This document shows positions 1 through 7,990 of a stretch of DNA of 64,000 nucleotides, one piece after another. Every line of letters begins with the position of its first letter. The first letter of the stretch is position 1. The stretch lies in the NCBI GenBank assembly GCA_964551995.1, contig CAZKFD010000013.1, positions 191,968-255,967 on the forward strand, in the 5' to 3' direction. This DNA is from DATKJS01 sp964551995 (GTDB lineage Bacteria; Acidobacteriota; Aminicenantia; Aminicenantales; Saccharicenantaceae). The notes beneath the pieces are model-generated. The model made no database searches, was not told the DNA's origin, and was given only the letters and a program-made list of their open reading frames with translations. The translations under genes were made by a program, and so were the position numbers.

Positions 1-434
1 TCCCTGAGGATGGTGGCCACCTTGCGGCTCGTCTGGCTCTTGCCCGAGCCGGTGCGGACGGCGCAGACGGAAACGACGGGCCTGCGGCTCTTGATCATCG
101 TATCGTCCGGGCCGAGGAGGACGAAGTTGGCCCCGGCGGCCAGAACCTGAGAGGCCTTTTGCATGACATATTCGTAGGAGAGGTCGCTGTAGGCGAGGTG
201 GACGTCGTCGACCTTGTGCTTGGCGATGAGCTCGTTGAGATCGGCTTCTGCTTCGATGGGGATGCCCCTGGGGTAGAGGTTCCCCGCGAGTTCGGAAGGA
301 TAGCACCGGCCCGCGATATCCGGGATTTGGGTGGCCGTGAAGGCCAGGACACGGTAATCGGGATTGTTGCGGAAATAGGTGTTAAAATTGTGAAAATCGC
401 GGCCGGCGGCCCCCATAATGATGACTTTTTTCAA
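1..434 (-). CDS. Cyclic 2,3-diphosphoglycerate synthetase-like GTPase (partial, C-terminus outside window)
   Basis: Only the first 144 residues are in the window. The protein begins MKKVIIMGAAGRDFHNF, a glycine-rich nucleotide-binding start, and reaches a P-loop, VRTGSGKSQTS, near residue 132. This arrangement matches the family annotated as cyclic 2,3-diphosphoglycerate synthetase, which is found in many bacteria that are not known to make that compound, so the true substrate is uncertain. The start is TTG at 434, chosen because a GAAAGGAG ribosome binding site lies about 9 nt upstream and family homology begins there. The family call is fairly secure; the reaction is not. Confidence 0.75.
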   Translation of the reverse strand, partial: MKKVIIMGAAGRDFHNFNTYFRNNPDYRVLAFTATQIPDIAGRCYPSELAGNLYPRGIPIEAEADLNELIAKHKVDDVHLAYSDLSYEYVMQKASQVLAAGANFVLLGPDDTMIKSRRPVVSVCAVRTGSGKSQTSRKVATILR

Positions 435-513
435 GGTGTTATGCTCCTTTCAAAATAGAAAAACCTCTCCTCCCGACATTTTCCTGTATTCGGTTGTCAA
501 GAAGGAAATAGGA

Positions 514-542
514 AGTATATTACAATAAGGGACCTGATGCAA
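514..542 (-). promoter_or_regulatory. Sigma-70-type promoter for the cpgS-like gene
   Basis: Minus-strand TTGCAT (537-542), a 17-bp spacer and TATACT (514-519) make a good sigma-70 match. Transcription would begin near 507, giving a leader of about 70 nt before the TTG start at 434. Confidence 0.55.
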
Positions 543-581
543 CTCAGGCGACAAGGCGGGGCCGGGGACAGGCCCCCCCTC

Positions 582-722
582 TCATCCCTTGTGGCCCGGC
601 CGGCCCGCCGCCCGGGGGCGGCGGGCGTCTTTCCGGAAATCTGACGGCCGCATCCTCGGGGGGAGGGGCTTTCTTGTCTGCTGCCAGACGGGTTTTTGAC
701 GGCGGTTGATCGGATGAGACAT
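582..722 (-). CDS. Possible small basic protein (46 aa)
   Basis: A 46-codon frame starts MSHPINRRQKPVWQQTRK and is very rich in Arg, Lys and Pro. It has a strong AGGAGGGAGG ribosome binding site just upstream of the ATG at 722 and follows the phosphodiesterase gene by 16 bp on the same strand. No domain is recognisable. The GC-rich hairpin at 603-626 lies within its 3' part, which argues against it. It may be a real small protein or a chance frame in a GC-rich spacer. Confidence 0.25.
   Translation of the reverse strand: MSHPINRRQKPVWQQTRKPLPPRMRPSDFRKDARRPRAAGRPGHKG
603..626 (-). terminator. GC-rich hairpin downstream of the phosphodiesterase gene
   Basis: GCCCGCCGCC pairs perfectly with GGCGGCGGGC across a 4-nt loop. 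No run of T follows on the minus strand, so it is not a classical intrinsic terminator, but a 10-bp all-GC stem would pause or protect a transcript end. Confidence 0.35.
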
Positions 723-738
723 AACGGCCTCCCTCCTG

Positions 739-1224
739 TTATTTCAGGGGTACGATGTCGACGGCCATCGTCCGGGGCTCGAGCAGGGCCGCGGTGCTCT
801 TCCCCGTGAGCCACCCTCCGGCCTCGCCCGGGTTGACCACAAGAATCCCGTTCCGCCGCTCGCAGAGCGGCCTGTGGGTGTGGCCGAAGATAATGATGTC
901 GCACGACCGTCCGGCGATGTAGCCGTCCACAGGACGGTCCAGATGGGTCACGATATAGCGGAGCCCCCCATGGGTGAACGCGAGGGGCGCTTCCCGAATC
1001 TCCCCCCAACCGGAGAAGGCCTCGGCCAAGCCAGCCCTTTCGCCGTCGCAGTTGCCGAAGATAGCCTGGACGGGGCAGCGCAGGACCCGGAGTTCCCAGG
1101 CGGCGAACGGGGCGACGAAATCCCCGGCGTGGATCACGAGCTCGCAGCCAGCGTCGTTGAACAGGCGGACGGCTTCCCTGACCGTAACCAGGTTGTCGTG
1201 GGTGTCGGACAGGAGGCCGATCAT
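739..1224 (-). CDS. YfcE/MJ0936-family metallophosphoesterase
   Basis: 161 residues. The calcineurin-like phosphoesterase motifs appear in order: GLLSDTHDN at the N-terminus, HAGDF near 35, GNCDGE near 58, the HGG pair near 86 and GHTHRP near 116. These bind two metals that hydrolyse phosphodiesters; family members cleave model substrates or cyclic nucleotides and the natural substrate is usually unknown. The start is ATG at 1224 because GGAG lies 8 nt upstream and the SDTHDN motif then falls at the usual distance from the N-terminus; a start 11 codons earlier is possible but adds non-conserved sequence. Confidence 0.88.
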   Translation of the reverse strand: MIGLLSDTHDNLVTVREAVRLFNDAGCELVIHAGDFVAPFAAWELRVLRCPVQAIFGNCDGERAGLAEAFSGWGEIREAPLAFTHGGLRYIVTHLDRPVDGYIAGRSCDIIIFGHTHRPLCERRNGILVVNPGEAGGWLTGKSTAALLEPRTMAVDIVPLK

Positions 1225-1288
1225 CAACAAGCTCCTCTCTGCCGAATTATAGCCCATTTCCCCCGGTCCGGCCAGACGCTTCCGAGTA

Positions 1289-1317
1289 TTGACAGCCCCG
1301 GCTGAATTCCTTAAGAT
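1289..1317 (+). promoter_or_regulatory. Sigma-70-type promoter of tRNA-Val
   Basis: TTGACA (1289-1294), a 17-bp spacer and TAAGAT (1312-1317) lie 25 bp upstream of the tRNA. The -35 is perfect. Confidence 0.65.
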
Positions 1318-1342
1318 ATAAAGGCTTTAAAAAGCAAATGTT

Positions 1343-1417
1343 AGGCGCGTAGCTCAGTGGGAGAGCGCTTCCTTGACGCGGAAGAGGCCGTGGGTTCAAT
1401 CCCCTCCGCGCCTACCA
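1343..1417 (+). tRNA. tRNA-Val (anticodon GAC)
   Basis: The cloverleaf is complete: 7-bp acceptor AGGCGCG/CGCGCCT, D arm, anticodon stem CTTCC/GGAAG with loop TTGACGC, TTCAATC T loop and an encoded CCA end. The T stem has one T-T mismatch. The anticodon GAC reads valine codons GUC and GUU. Confidence 0.95.
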
Positions 1418-1444
1418 CTTGATTCACGCGGTCAGTACTCAAAA

Positions 1445-1460
1445 GGCCCGGGAACGGGCC
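1445..1460 (+). terminator. Hairpin between tRNA-Val and thrS
   Basis: GGCCCG and CGGGCC pair around a GGAA loop, followed by GGATTTG. It may end or process the tRNA transcript. The 87-nt spacer to thrS is too short for a T-box and no T-box motif is visible. Confidence 0.35.
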
Positions 1461-1504
1461 GGATTTGATGCGCCTGTCCTTGTGAACCATAACGGTCATA
1501 GAGA

Positions 1505-3442
1505 ATGAGCGGCAAGATCAGGGTTCAAGTCGAGGACTCTTTTTATCCTTCGGACGCGGGGGTCTCCGTCTGGGACCTCCTCCCCCGGATCGGCAAGCCG
1601 GGGACGGCGGTCGCGGCCCGTATCGACGGCGTCCTCTGCGATCTCCGGGCGCCGATCGTCAAGGATGCGAACGTCACCCTCGTCGGGCCGGACGCGCCCG
1701 AGGCCCTCAACATCCTCAGACACAGCGCGTCCCACTTGCTGGCCCACGCGGTCCTGGACCTCTATCCCGGGGTCCAGGCCGGGATCGGGCCAGCCGTAGA
1801 GAACGGGTTCTACTACGATTTTCTCCGGGAAACGCCCTTCACCCCCGAAGACCTGGCGGCCATCGAGAAGCGGATGAAGGAGCTGGTCCGGGAGGACATC
1901 GCGATCGAGCGGCTCATCCTGCCGAAGGAGGAAGCCGTCAAGATCTTCCAGAGTCTCGGCCAAACCCTCAAGGTCGAGCTCGTCCGGGAGAAAGGGGACG
2001 CGCTCGTCACCTGCTTCCGCCAAGGCTCGTTCATTGATTTCTGCCTCGGGCCTCATGTGGCGTCGACCGGGGTCCTCGAGAACGTCAAACTCCTTTCGGT
2101 TTCGGGCGCGTACTGGAAGGGTGACGAAAAGGGCCAGCAGCTGCAGCGGATCTACGGCACCGTCTTCTTCACGGCCAAGGAGCTCGACGCGCACTTGAAG
2201 TTCCTTGAGGAGGCCAAAAGCCGCGACCACCGCAGGCTGGGACCGGAACTCGACCTGTTCAGCTTCGCCGACGAGCTCGGCGGCGGGCTGACGCTCTGGC
2301 ACCCCAAGGGGGCGCGGGTCCGGGCCGTCATCGAGCAGTACTGGCGGGAGCGCCACTGGGCCGGCGGCTACGACATTCTGTACACCCCCCACATCGGTCG
2401 GGAGACCCTTTGGCAGATCTCCGGCCACCTGGGCTTCTATAAGGACAGCATGTATTCCCCGATGGATATCGACGATCAGAACTACTACCTGAAGCCGATG
2501 AACTGTCCTTTCCATATCATGGTCTACAAATCCAGGATGAGGTCCTACCGGGACCTGCCCCTGCGCTGGGCGGAGCTCGGGACGGTCTACCGCTACGAGC
2601 GGAGCGGCGTCCTCCACGGCCTGCTCCGGGTCCGCGGCTTCACCCAGGACGACGCCCACATAATCTGCACTCCGGACCAGATCGACGGCGAGATCCTCCG
2701 GGTCCTGGATTTCTCGATCAGCATCCTCGGGGACTTCGGCTTCAAGGACAACAAGATAGATCTCTCGGTCCGCGACCCTCAGAACCCCTCGAAGTATGCG
2801 GGCAGCGAGGCTATGTGGCGGCAGGCCGAGTCCTCGCTCGTCAAGGCCCTCGAGGCCCGGTCCCTGAGCTACGAGCGGATGGAGGGGGAGGCCGTCTTCT
2901 ATGGGCCCAAGATCGACATCAAGGTCAAGGACGCCATAGGGCGTTTCTGGCAGTGCACGACGATCCAGTTCGACTTCAACATGTCGGAGCGATTCGACAT
3001 GACGTACATCGGCGAAGATGGCCAGCCCCACCGCCCCTACATGGTGCACCGGGCGCTTCTCGGGTCGCTCGAGAGGTTTTTCGGGATCCTGATCGAGCAC
3101 TACAAGGGGAGTTTTCCCATCTGGCTGGCCCCCGTCCAGGTGGCGGTCCTGCCCATCGCCGACCGGCATGAGGCCTACGCCGAGGAGCTTGACGCGAAGC
3201 TCAAGGCCGCGGACCTGCGCTCGGTCGTGGACCGCAGCCGCGAGAAGATCGGTAAGAAGATCCGGGAGGCCGAGGTCCAGAAAATCCCCCTCCTTCTTAT
3301 CGTCGGGGACAAAGAGGTCGAGCGGCGATCGGCTGCCCTCCGCGTCCACGGCCAGGGGGACAGGGGCGAGATCGAGGTCGCCCGGTTCATCGAGAAAGTC
3401 AAGGAACTGGATAGCCGGAAGAGTCTGACCGCGAGTTTCTAG
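1505..3442 (+). CDS. thrS: Threonyl-tRNA synthetase
   Basis: 645 residues, normal length. It charges tRNA-Thr with threonine. Domains run as usual: an N-terminal TGS domain (about 1-60), the editing domain with HSASHLLAH near residue 74, the class II catalytic core with MNCPFH near 333 and RYERSGVLHGLLRVRGF, and the C-terminal anticodon-binding domain starting around 535. The ATG at 1505 has only a weak ribosome binding site but gives a full TGS domain. It heads the conserved thrS-infC-rpmI-rplT-pheST run. Confidence 0.97.
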   Translation: MSGKIRVQVEDSFYPSDAGVSVWDLLPRIGKPGTAVAARIDGVLCDLRAPIVKDANVTLVGPDAPEALNILRHSASHLLAHAVLDLYPGVQAGIGPAVENGFYYDFLRETPFTPEDLAAIEKRMKELVREDIAIERLILPKEEAVKIFQSLGQTLKVELVREKGDALVTCFRQGSFIDFCLGPHVASTGVLENVKLLSVSGAYWKGDEKGQQLQRIYGTVFFTAKELDAHLKFLEEAKSRDHRRLGPELDLFSFADELGGGLTLWHPKGARVRAVIEQYWRERHWAGGYDILYTPHIGRETLWQISGHLGFYKDSMYSPMDIDDQNYYLKPMNCPFHIMVYKSRMRSYRDLPLRWAELGTVYRYERSGVLHGLLRVRGFTQDDAHIICTPDQIDGEILRVLDFSISILGDFGFKDNKIDLSVRDPQNPSKYAGSEAMWRQAESSLVKALEARSLSYERMEGEAVFYGPKIDIKVKDAIGRFWQCTTIQFDFNMSERFDMTYIGEDGQPHRPYMVHRALLGSLERFFGILIEHYKGSFPIWLAPVQVAVLPIADRHEAYAEELDAKLKAADLRSVVDRSREKIGKKIREAEVQKIPLLLIVGDKEVERRSAALRVHGQGDRGEIEVARFIEKVKELDSRKSLTASF

Positions 3443-3454
3443 AGGAGGACAAAC

Positions 3455-4096
3455 ATTTTCAAGAGACACGCTTTCCGTCCCGTCGTCGCCAGGGCGAAAG
3501 CCCACCGGATCAACGAGATGATCCCGGCCAAGGAGATCCGGGTCATCGACGAGGAGAAGAACCAGCTGGGCATCCTGCAAACCCAGCAGGCGATCCACCT
3601 GGCCCGGGACAAGGGCCTGGACCTGGTCGAGATCGCGCCCCAGGCGCAGCCGCCGGTCTGCCGGATCATGGACTACGGAAAGTTCCTCTATGAGGAGCAC
3701 AAGAAAGAGCACGAGGCCAAGAAGCACCAGAAGCAGATCCAGATCAAGGAGATCAAGTTCCGGCCGAAGATCAGCGTCCATGATTACGATTTCAAGATGA
3801 AGCACATCCGGCGGTTCATCGAAGAGGGCAATAAGGTCAAGGTCACGGTCATGCTCCGCGGGCGGGAAAAGCAAAAACCCGAGCTCGGCCAGCAGGTGCT
3901 CGACCGGGTCATGGGTGATATGAAAGAACTGGCGGCTCAGGATGGGGAATCCCGGAAGCAGGATTGGGCCGTTTCCGCGCTGTTGGTCCCCGTGAAGCTA
4001 GGAGGGAAGGATGCCAAAGCTAAAAACCCACAAGGGAGCCCAAAAGAGGTTCAAAGTCACGGCGAAGAAAAAGGTTCTGCACAGCAAGGCCAATAA
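3455..4096 (+). CDS. infC: Translation initiation factor IF-3, AUU start
   Basis: IF-3 binds the 30S subunit and checks initiator tRNA and start codon. The reading frame begins with ATT at 3455, preceded by a strong GAGGAGG six to seven nt upstream. Residues from there (FKRHAFRPV, then HRINEMIPAKEIRVID) are the conserved IF-3 N-terminus, whereas the first ATG (3518) would cut it off. AUU starts allow IF-3 to repress its own synthesis in E. coli, so the same control is likely here. After the usual C-terminal end (ALLVPVK, about 4004) the frame stays open for 30 more residues and overlaps rpmI by 86 nt; see findings. Confidence 0.93.
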   Translation: MFKRHAFRPVVARAKAHRINEMIPAKEIRVIDEEKNQLGILQTQQAIHLARDKGLDLVEIAPQAQPPVCRIMDYGKFLYEEHKKEHEAKKHQKQIQIKEIKFRPKISVHDYDFKMKHIRRFIEEGNKVKVTVMLRGREKQKPELGQQVLDRVMGDMKELAAQDGESRKQDWAVSALLVPVKLGGKDAKAKNPQGSPKEVQSHGEEKGSAQQGQ

Positions 4097-4211
4097 GAGC
4101 CATATCCTGACGAAGAAAGCCTCCAAACGCAAGAGGTCCCTGGGCCGCAAGGCCGTCGGGAGCGCGGCGGACCGCAAAGCCGTCAAGTCCATGCTCCCGT
4201 ACGAATTCTAG
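4011..4211 (+). CDS. rpmI: 50S ribosomal protein L35
   Basis: 66 residues, starting MPKLKTHKGAQKRFKVTAKK, the hallmark L35 N-terminus, and highly basic. AGGAGG sits 5 nt upstream of the ATG. It overlaps the extended end of infC and precedes rplT by 30 bp, the universal infC-rpmI-rplT order. Confidence 0.97.
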   Translation: MPKLKTHKGAQKRFKVTAKKKVLHSKANKSHILTKKASKRKRSLGRKAVGSAADRKAVKSMLPYEF

Positions 4212-4241
4212 GATCTGGCCCGTTCGCACAAGGAGTCAAAC

Positions 4242-4598
4242 ATGCCACGCGTGAAGAGAAGCACGAAGAGGAAAGACCGGCGCCTCAAGACCCTCCGGCA
4301 GGCCAAGGGATATTGGGGGGCCAAGAGCCGGAATTACCGGACGGCCAAGGAGGCCGTCGAGAAATCCCTGCTCTACGCTTATCGGGATCGTCGGGCCAAG
4401 AAGAGAACGTTCCGGCGGCTGTGGATAGTCCGGATCAACGCCGCGGCCGAGGCCAACGGGACGACCTACAGCCGCCTGATGAACGGGCTGGCCAAGCTGA
4501 ACGTCGCCCTGGACCGCAAGATCCTGGCCGAGCTGGCCGTGAAGGCCCCGCAGACCTTCGCTTACTTGGCCCGGAGAGCGGAAGAAGCGGCGGCGTAG
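4242..4598 (+). CDS. rplT: 50S ribosomal protein L20
   Basis: 118 residues, starting MPRVKRSTKRKDRRLK, with the conserved AKGYWGAKSRNYRTAKEAV block and a full-length C-terminal globular domain. L20 binds 23S rRNA early in 50S assembly and in several bacteria represses its own operon. No pseudoknot-like operator was recognised upstream. Confidence 0.97.
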   Translation: MPRVKRSTKRKDRRLKTLRQAKGYWGAKSRNYRTAKEAVEKSLLYAYRDRRAKKRTFRRLWIVRINAAAEANGTTYSRLMNGLAKLNVALDRKILAELAVKAPQTFAYLARRAEEAAA

Positions 4599-4606
4599 TC
4601 CCGGAC

Positions 4607-5683
4607 ATGACCATTCTCAGGGACAGGATCGAAGGTCTGAAAAAGGAATTCGGAGCCGCCGCCGACCGCGTCGAAGATTCCCAGGCCCTCGAGGACCTGA
4701 AAAACAAGTACCTGAGCCGCAAGAGAGGCCTCATCACCGGCCTGTTCGATGAGCTGAAGTCTCTGGCCCCGGATGAGAAACGCGAAGCGGGGAAACAGCT
4801 GAACGAGTTCAAGGCGCTCGTCGAGGAGCGTCTGAAGTCTTATTCTGATTCGGGGAAACTGGGCCTCCCCGTCAAGCCCGGCGCCCGTTCGAAGCTCACC
4901 CCTCCCCCGGGCTCGGCCTTTGATCTGACCCTGCCCGGCCGGGTCCGGCGGGCGGGCGCGGCCCACCCCCTGGTTCTGTTCCAGGAAAAGATCGAGGGGA
5001 TCTTTCTCGCCATGGGGTTCGCCGTGGCCGAGGGCCCGGAGATCGAGACCGACTATTACAATTTCGAGGCCCTCAACTTCCCGCCGCACCACCCGGCCCG
5101 CGACAGTTGGGACACGCTCTACATCAAGGACAGGGAGGACCTCCTTTTGAGGACCCACACGTCCCCCGTGCAGGTCCGCGTCATGGAGAAAAAGAGGCCC
5201 CCCATCCGCATCATCATCCCCGGCCGGGTCTTCCGCCGGGAGACGCCGGACCCGACGCACCTTCCGATGTTCTATCAGGTCGAGGGGCTCGTCGTCGACG
5301 AAGGTGTCACCTTCGCCCACCTCAAGGGAACCCTGGAGTTCTTCATCCGGGCCCTCTTCGGGGAGAAGATCAGGGTCCGTTTCCGGCCGAGCTTCTTCCC
5401 TTTCACGGAGCCCTCGGCCGAGGTCGACATCGAATGCATCGTCTGCGCGGGAAAGGATAAGGCCTGCCGGGTCTGCGGGGGGACCGGGTGGAAGGAGATC
5501 CTGGGTTCGGGGATGGTCGACCCGCAGGTGTTCAAGAACGTCAACATCGACCCCGAAAAGTACTCCGGCTGGGCCTTCGGGCTCGGCATCGACCGGACGG
5601 CCATGTTCGCCTTCGGCATCCCGGAGATGCGTTTTTTCTACGAGAACGATTTGCGCTTCACGAGGCAGTTCGACCTGAAATGA
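4607..5683 (+). CDS. pheS: Phenylalanyl-tRNA synthetase alpha subunit
   Basis: 358 residues. It carries the class II catalytic core: GPEIETDYYNFEALNFPPHHPARD, split here as GPEIETDYYNFEAL followed by the HHPARD motif, then LRTHTSPVQ and the motif 3 GLGIDRTAMF near the C-terminus. It forms an alpha2-beta2 enzyme with PheT. A CxxC..CxxC patch (IECIVCAGKDKACRVCGG) near residue 282 is also present. ATG at 4607 starts 9 bp after rplT stops and gives the usual N-terminal coiled coil. The stop overlaps the pheT start as ATGA. Confidence 0.96.
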   Translation: MTILRDRIEGLKKEFGAAADRVEDSQALEDLKNKYLSRKRGLITGLFDELKSLAPDEKREAGKQLNEFKALVEERLKSYSDSGKLGLPVKPGARSKLTPPPGSAFDLTLPGRVRRAGAAHPLVLFQEKIEGIFLAMGFAVAEGPEIETDYYNFEALNFPPHHPARDSWDTLYIKDREDLLLRTHTSPVQVRVMEKKRPPIRIIIPGRVFRRETPDPTHLPMFYQVEGLVVDEGVTFAHLKGTLEFFIRALFGEKIRVRFRPSFFPFTEPSAEVDIECIVCAGKDKACRVCGGTGWKEILGSGMVDPQVFKNVNIDPEKYSGWAFGLGIDRTAMFAFGIPEMRFFYENDLRFTRQFDLK

Positions 5684-7740
5684 AAATCAGCTTGGAATGG
5701 ATCCGCGAGCACGTCGAGGTGGACCTCCCCCTGCCGGAACTCCTCGACAGGCTGACGATGATCGGCCTGGTCGCGGGCTCGGTCGAGGAGCGCGACGGCG
5801 ACACGGTCCTGGACCTCGAAACCTACGCCAACCGTCCGGACACGCTCGGCCATCTCGGCATCGCCCGCGAGATCGCGGCCATGACGGGGCGGCCGCTCCT
5901 CGAGAGGCCCTGGCCGCTCGTCGAGCTCGACACGGCCGTCAGGGATATGGCATCCGTCGAGATCAGAGACGAAAGCCTCTGCCCGAGGTATTGCGGGATG
6001 GTCGTCCGCGGGGTCACCGTCGGGCCGTCGCCCGACTGGCTCCGGAGACGGGTCGAGGCCCTGGGCCTCAGGCCGATCAACAATATCGTCGACGTCACGA
6101 ACTACGTGCTTTTCGACACCGCCCAGCCCATCCACGCCTTTGACTTCGGCCGCCTCTCCGGCTCGAGGATCGTCGTCCGGCGTGCGGTCCGGGGCGAAAA
6201 GCTCAGGGACCTCGAGGGCCGGGGGCTCGAGCTCGGGCCGGACATGCTGGTCATCGCCGACGAGGCGAAACCCGTCGCGCTGGCCGGCGTCATCGGCGGC
6301 GAAGAATCCGGGATCGGCCCGGCGACGCGCGACGTGTTCATCGAGAGCGCGCACTTCGACCCCGTTTCGATCCGGCTGACGACCAAGAAGCTCGGCTTCG
6401 CCACGGACGCCTCTTATCGCTATGAGAGGGGAACGGACATCGCCATCCTGCCCCGCGCGGCGCGCATGGTGGCCTCGCTGTTGATCCAGACGGGCGGCGG
6501 AAAAGCGGCCCTGGGGATCATCGACGCTTACCCCCTGCTCCGGAAGCCTAAGTCCGTCGTGCTCCGGGCGAGGCGGGTCTCGGAGCTGCTGGGGGTCGAG
6601 GTGCCCGAGGACTTCATTCGCCGGGTTCTCACAAGCTTGGAGTTCGCGCTGGAGGACGTCCAGCCCGGGGTCTGGAAGGTTGAGGTGCCCTCTTTCCGCG
6701 TGGATGTCGAGCGCGAGGCGGACGTCGTCGAGGAGATCGCGAGATTCTACGGCTATGACCGGATTCCTTCCGAGGTCACCCCTGCCCGGGCGTTCGAAGC
6801 GCCGTCGAATGACAGGCGGGACCGAATTCGGAAATGCCGGCACGTCCTTCTCCAGCAGGGGTTCGACGAGGTCATCAATTCGAGCTTCGCGGACCCGGAG
6901 AAAGAGGCCGTCACGGCCAGCGGCCGTCCGCCCATCGGCCTCCGCAACCCGGTTTCCGTGAAGGCCTCGCTCCTCCGGACGAACCTCCTGATGGGGCTCC
7001 TCGAGAACGCCGCCTGGAACAGGAACCGCGGCATCGAGGGGGTTCACATCTTCGAGGTCGGGAACATCTACTTCTGGAAAGGGGACCGGCCCGAGGAGCA
7101 ACTGGCCCTCGGACTTCTCTCCACGGGACCCCTTCCTGGGTCGGGCTGGCATGAGAAGCCTTCGGAGACCGATTTCTTCGTCCTCAAGGGAGCGCTCGAG
7201 ACCCTTCTGGCCAATCTCCGCTACGAGCCCTATTCCTTTGAGGATGCTGAACACCCGCATTTCGAGGCCGGGCAGGCCCTGACGCTTCTCTACAGGGGCC
7301 AGCCCGTGGGCCGGTTCGGTGTCCTGAAGAAGGACATCGCCGCCCACTTTGCAATGGACCAGCGCGTGTTCGCCGGGGAGGTGGACCTCGCGGCCCTGTT
7401 CGGGAAGCAGCCGCGGCCCTTCGAGTACACGCCCGCACCCCGGTTCCCCGGAATCAGCCGCGACCTCTCGTTTCTCGTGGACCGGGGCGTCCGCTACCAG
7501 GAGATCCGGAGCGTCCTCGACAAGATGGCCCTGCCGTTCCTCGAGGGCTATGAGCTCTGGGACCGCTTCTCCGGGCCCTCCGTCCCGGCGGGGAAGGTCA
7601 GCCTGGCCGTACGCTTCCGCTACCGCCATCCCCAGAGGACACTCCTGGCCGAGGAAGTCGACCGCATGGAGCGCGAGATCGTCGGCCTGCTCAAATCCGC
7701 ATGGAACATTCATCTCAGGGAGGGAAAAATTGACAACTGA
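5680..7740 (+). CDS. pheT: Phenylalanyl-tRNA synthetase beta subunit, short form lacking the tRNA-binding OB domain
   Basis: 686 residues, against about 790-800 for usual bacterial PheT. The N-terminus MKISLEWIREHVEVDLP is normal, but by residue about 45 the chain is already in LDLETYANRPDTLGHLG, which follows the EMAP/Trbp111-like tRNA-binding domain in longer homologues. About 110 residues are therefore absent. The B3/B4 editing region, B5 and the C-terminal FDX-ACB domain (from about residue 590, RFPGISRDLSFLVDR) are present. The frame is continuous, so this is a domain absence and not a frameshift. Start overlaps the pheS stop. Confidence 0.94.
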   Translation: MKISLEWIREHVEVDLPLPELLDRLTMIGLVAGSVEERDGDTVLDLETYANRPDTLGHLGIAREIAAMTGRPLLERPWPLVELDTAVRDMASVEIRDESLCPRYCGMVVRGVTVGPSPDWLRRRVEALGLRPINNIVDVTNYVLFDTAQPIHAFDFGRLSGSRIVVRRAVRGEKLRDLEGRGLELGPDMLVIADEAKPVALAGVIGGEESGIGPATRDVFIESAHFDPVSIRLTTKKLGFATDASYRYERGTDIAILPRAARMVASLLIQTGGGKAALGIIDAYPLLRKPKSVVLRARRVSELLGVEVPEDFIRRVLTSLEFALEDVQPGVWKVEVPSFRVDVEREADVVEEIARFYGYDRIPSEVTPARAFEAPSNDRRDRIRKCRHVLLQQGFDEVINSSFADPEKEAVTASGRPPIGLRNPVSVKASLLRTNLLMGLLENAAWNRNRGIEGVHIFEVGNIYFWKGDRPEEQLALGLLSTGPLPGSGWHEKPSETDFFVLKGALETLLANLRYEPYSFEDAEHPHFEAGQALTLLYRGQPVGRFGVLKKDIAAHFAMDQRVFAGEVDLAALFGKQPRPFEYTPAPRFPGISRDLSFLVDRGVRYQEIRSVLDKMALPFLEGYELWDRFSGPSVPAGKVSLAVRFRYRHPQRTLLAEEVDRMEREIVGLLKSAWNIHLREGKIDN

Positions 7741-7990
7741 ACTGGAGCGAATTAAAATACTGGAAGGAAAGATCAGCCAAGTCGTCGACTACATCCATAA
7801 ACTTACGGCTGAGAACGACAAGCTTAAGCAGCAGATCAAGGACCTGCGGACGGAGAAGAAGGACTTCGACGAGCAGAACCGCAAAATCGCCAAGCTGGAA
7901 GAGGACGTGAAGAAGTACGAGGGCGAGCGTGACGCCGTCAAGGGGAAAATCGAGGCGATCATCAACCAGATCGATCAGCTCGGACTATGA
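7730..7990 (+). CDS. ZapB-like coiled-coil protein
   Basis: 86 residues from a TTG start at 7730, overlapping the end of pheT by 11 nt with GGGAGGG 6 nt upstream. Almost the whole chain is a heptad-rich coiled coil, beginning LERIKILEGKISQVVDYI, similar to the DUF904/ZapB family that bundles with ZapA at the FtsZ ring. The stop overlaps the zapA start, which supports a division role. Similarity among short coiled coils is weak evidence by itself; the position before zapA raises confidence. Confidence 0.7.
   Translation: MTTELERIKILEGKISQVVDYIHKLTAENDKLKQQIKDLRTEKKDFDEQNRKIAKLEEDVKKYEGERDAVKGKIEAIINQIDQLGL

Noticed and set aside
1418..1504. T-box or other threonine-responsive leader before thrS
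   Set aside because: The spacer is only 87 nt and contains no T-box consensus or specifier structure.
1496..3874. 792-codon open frame opposite thrS and infC
   Set aside because: It is antisense to two well-conserved genes; long antisense frames arise from GC-rich codon use. The composition is Asp/Leu/Pro/Arg-rich with no domain.
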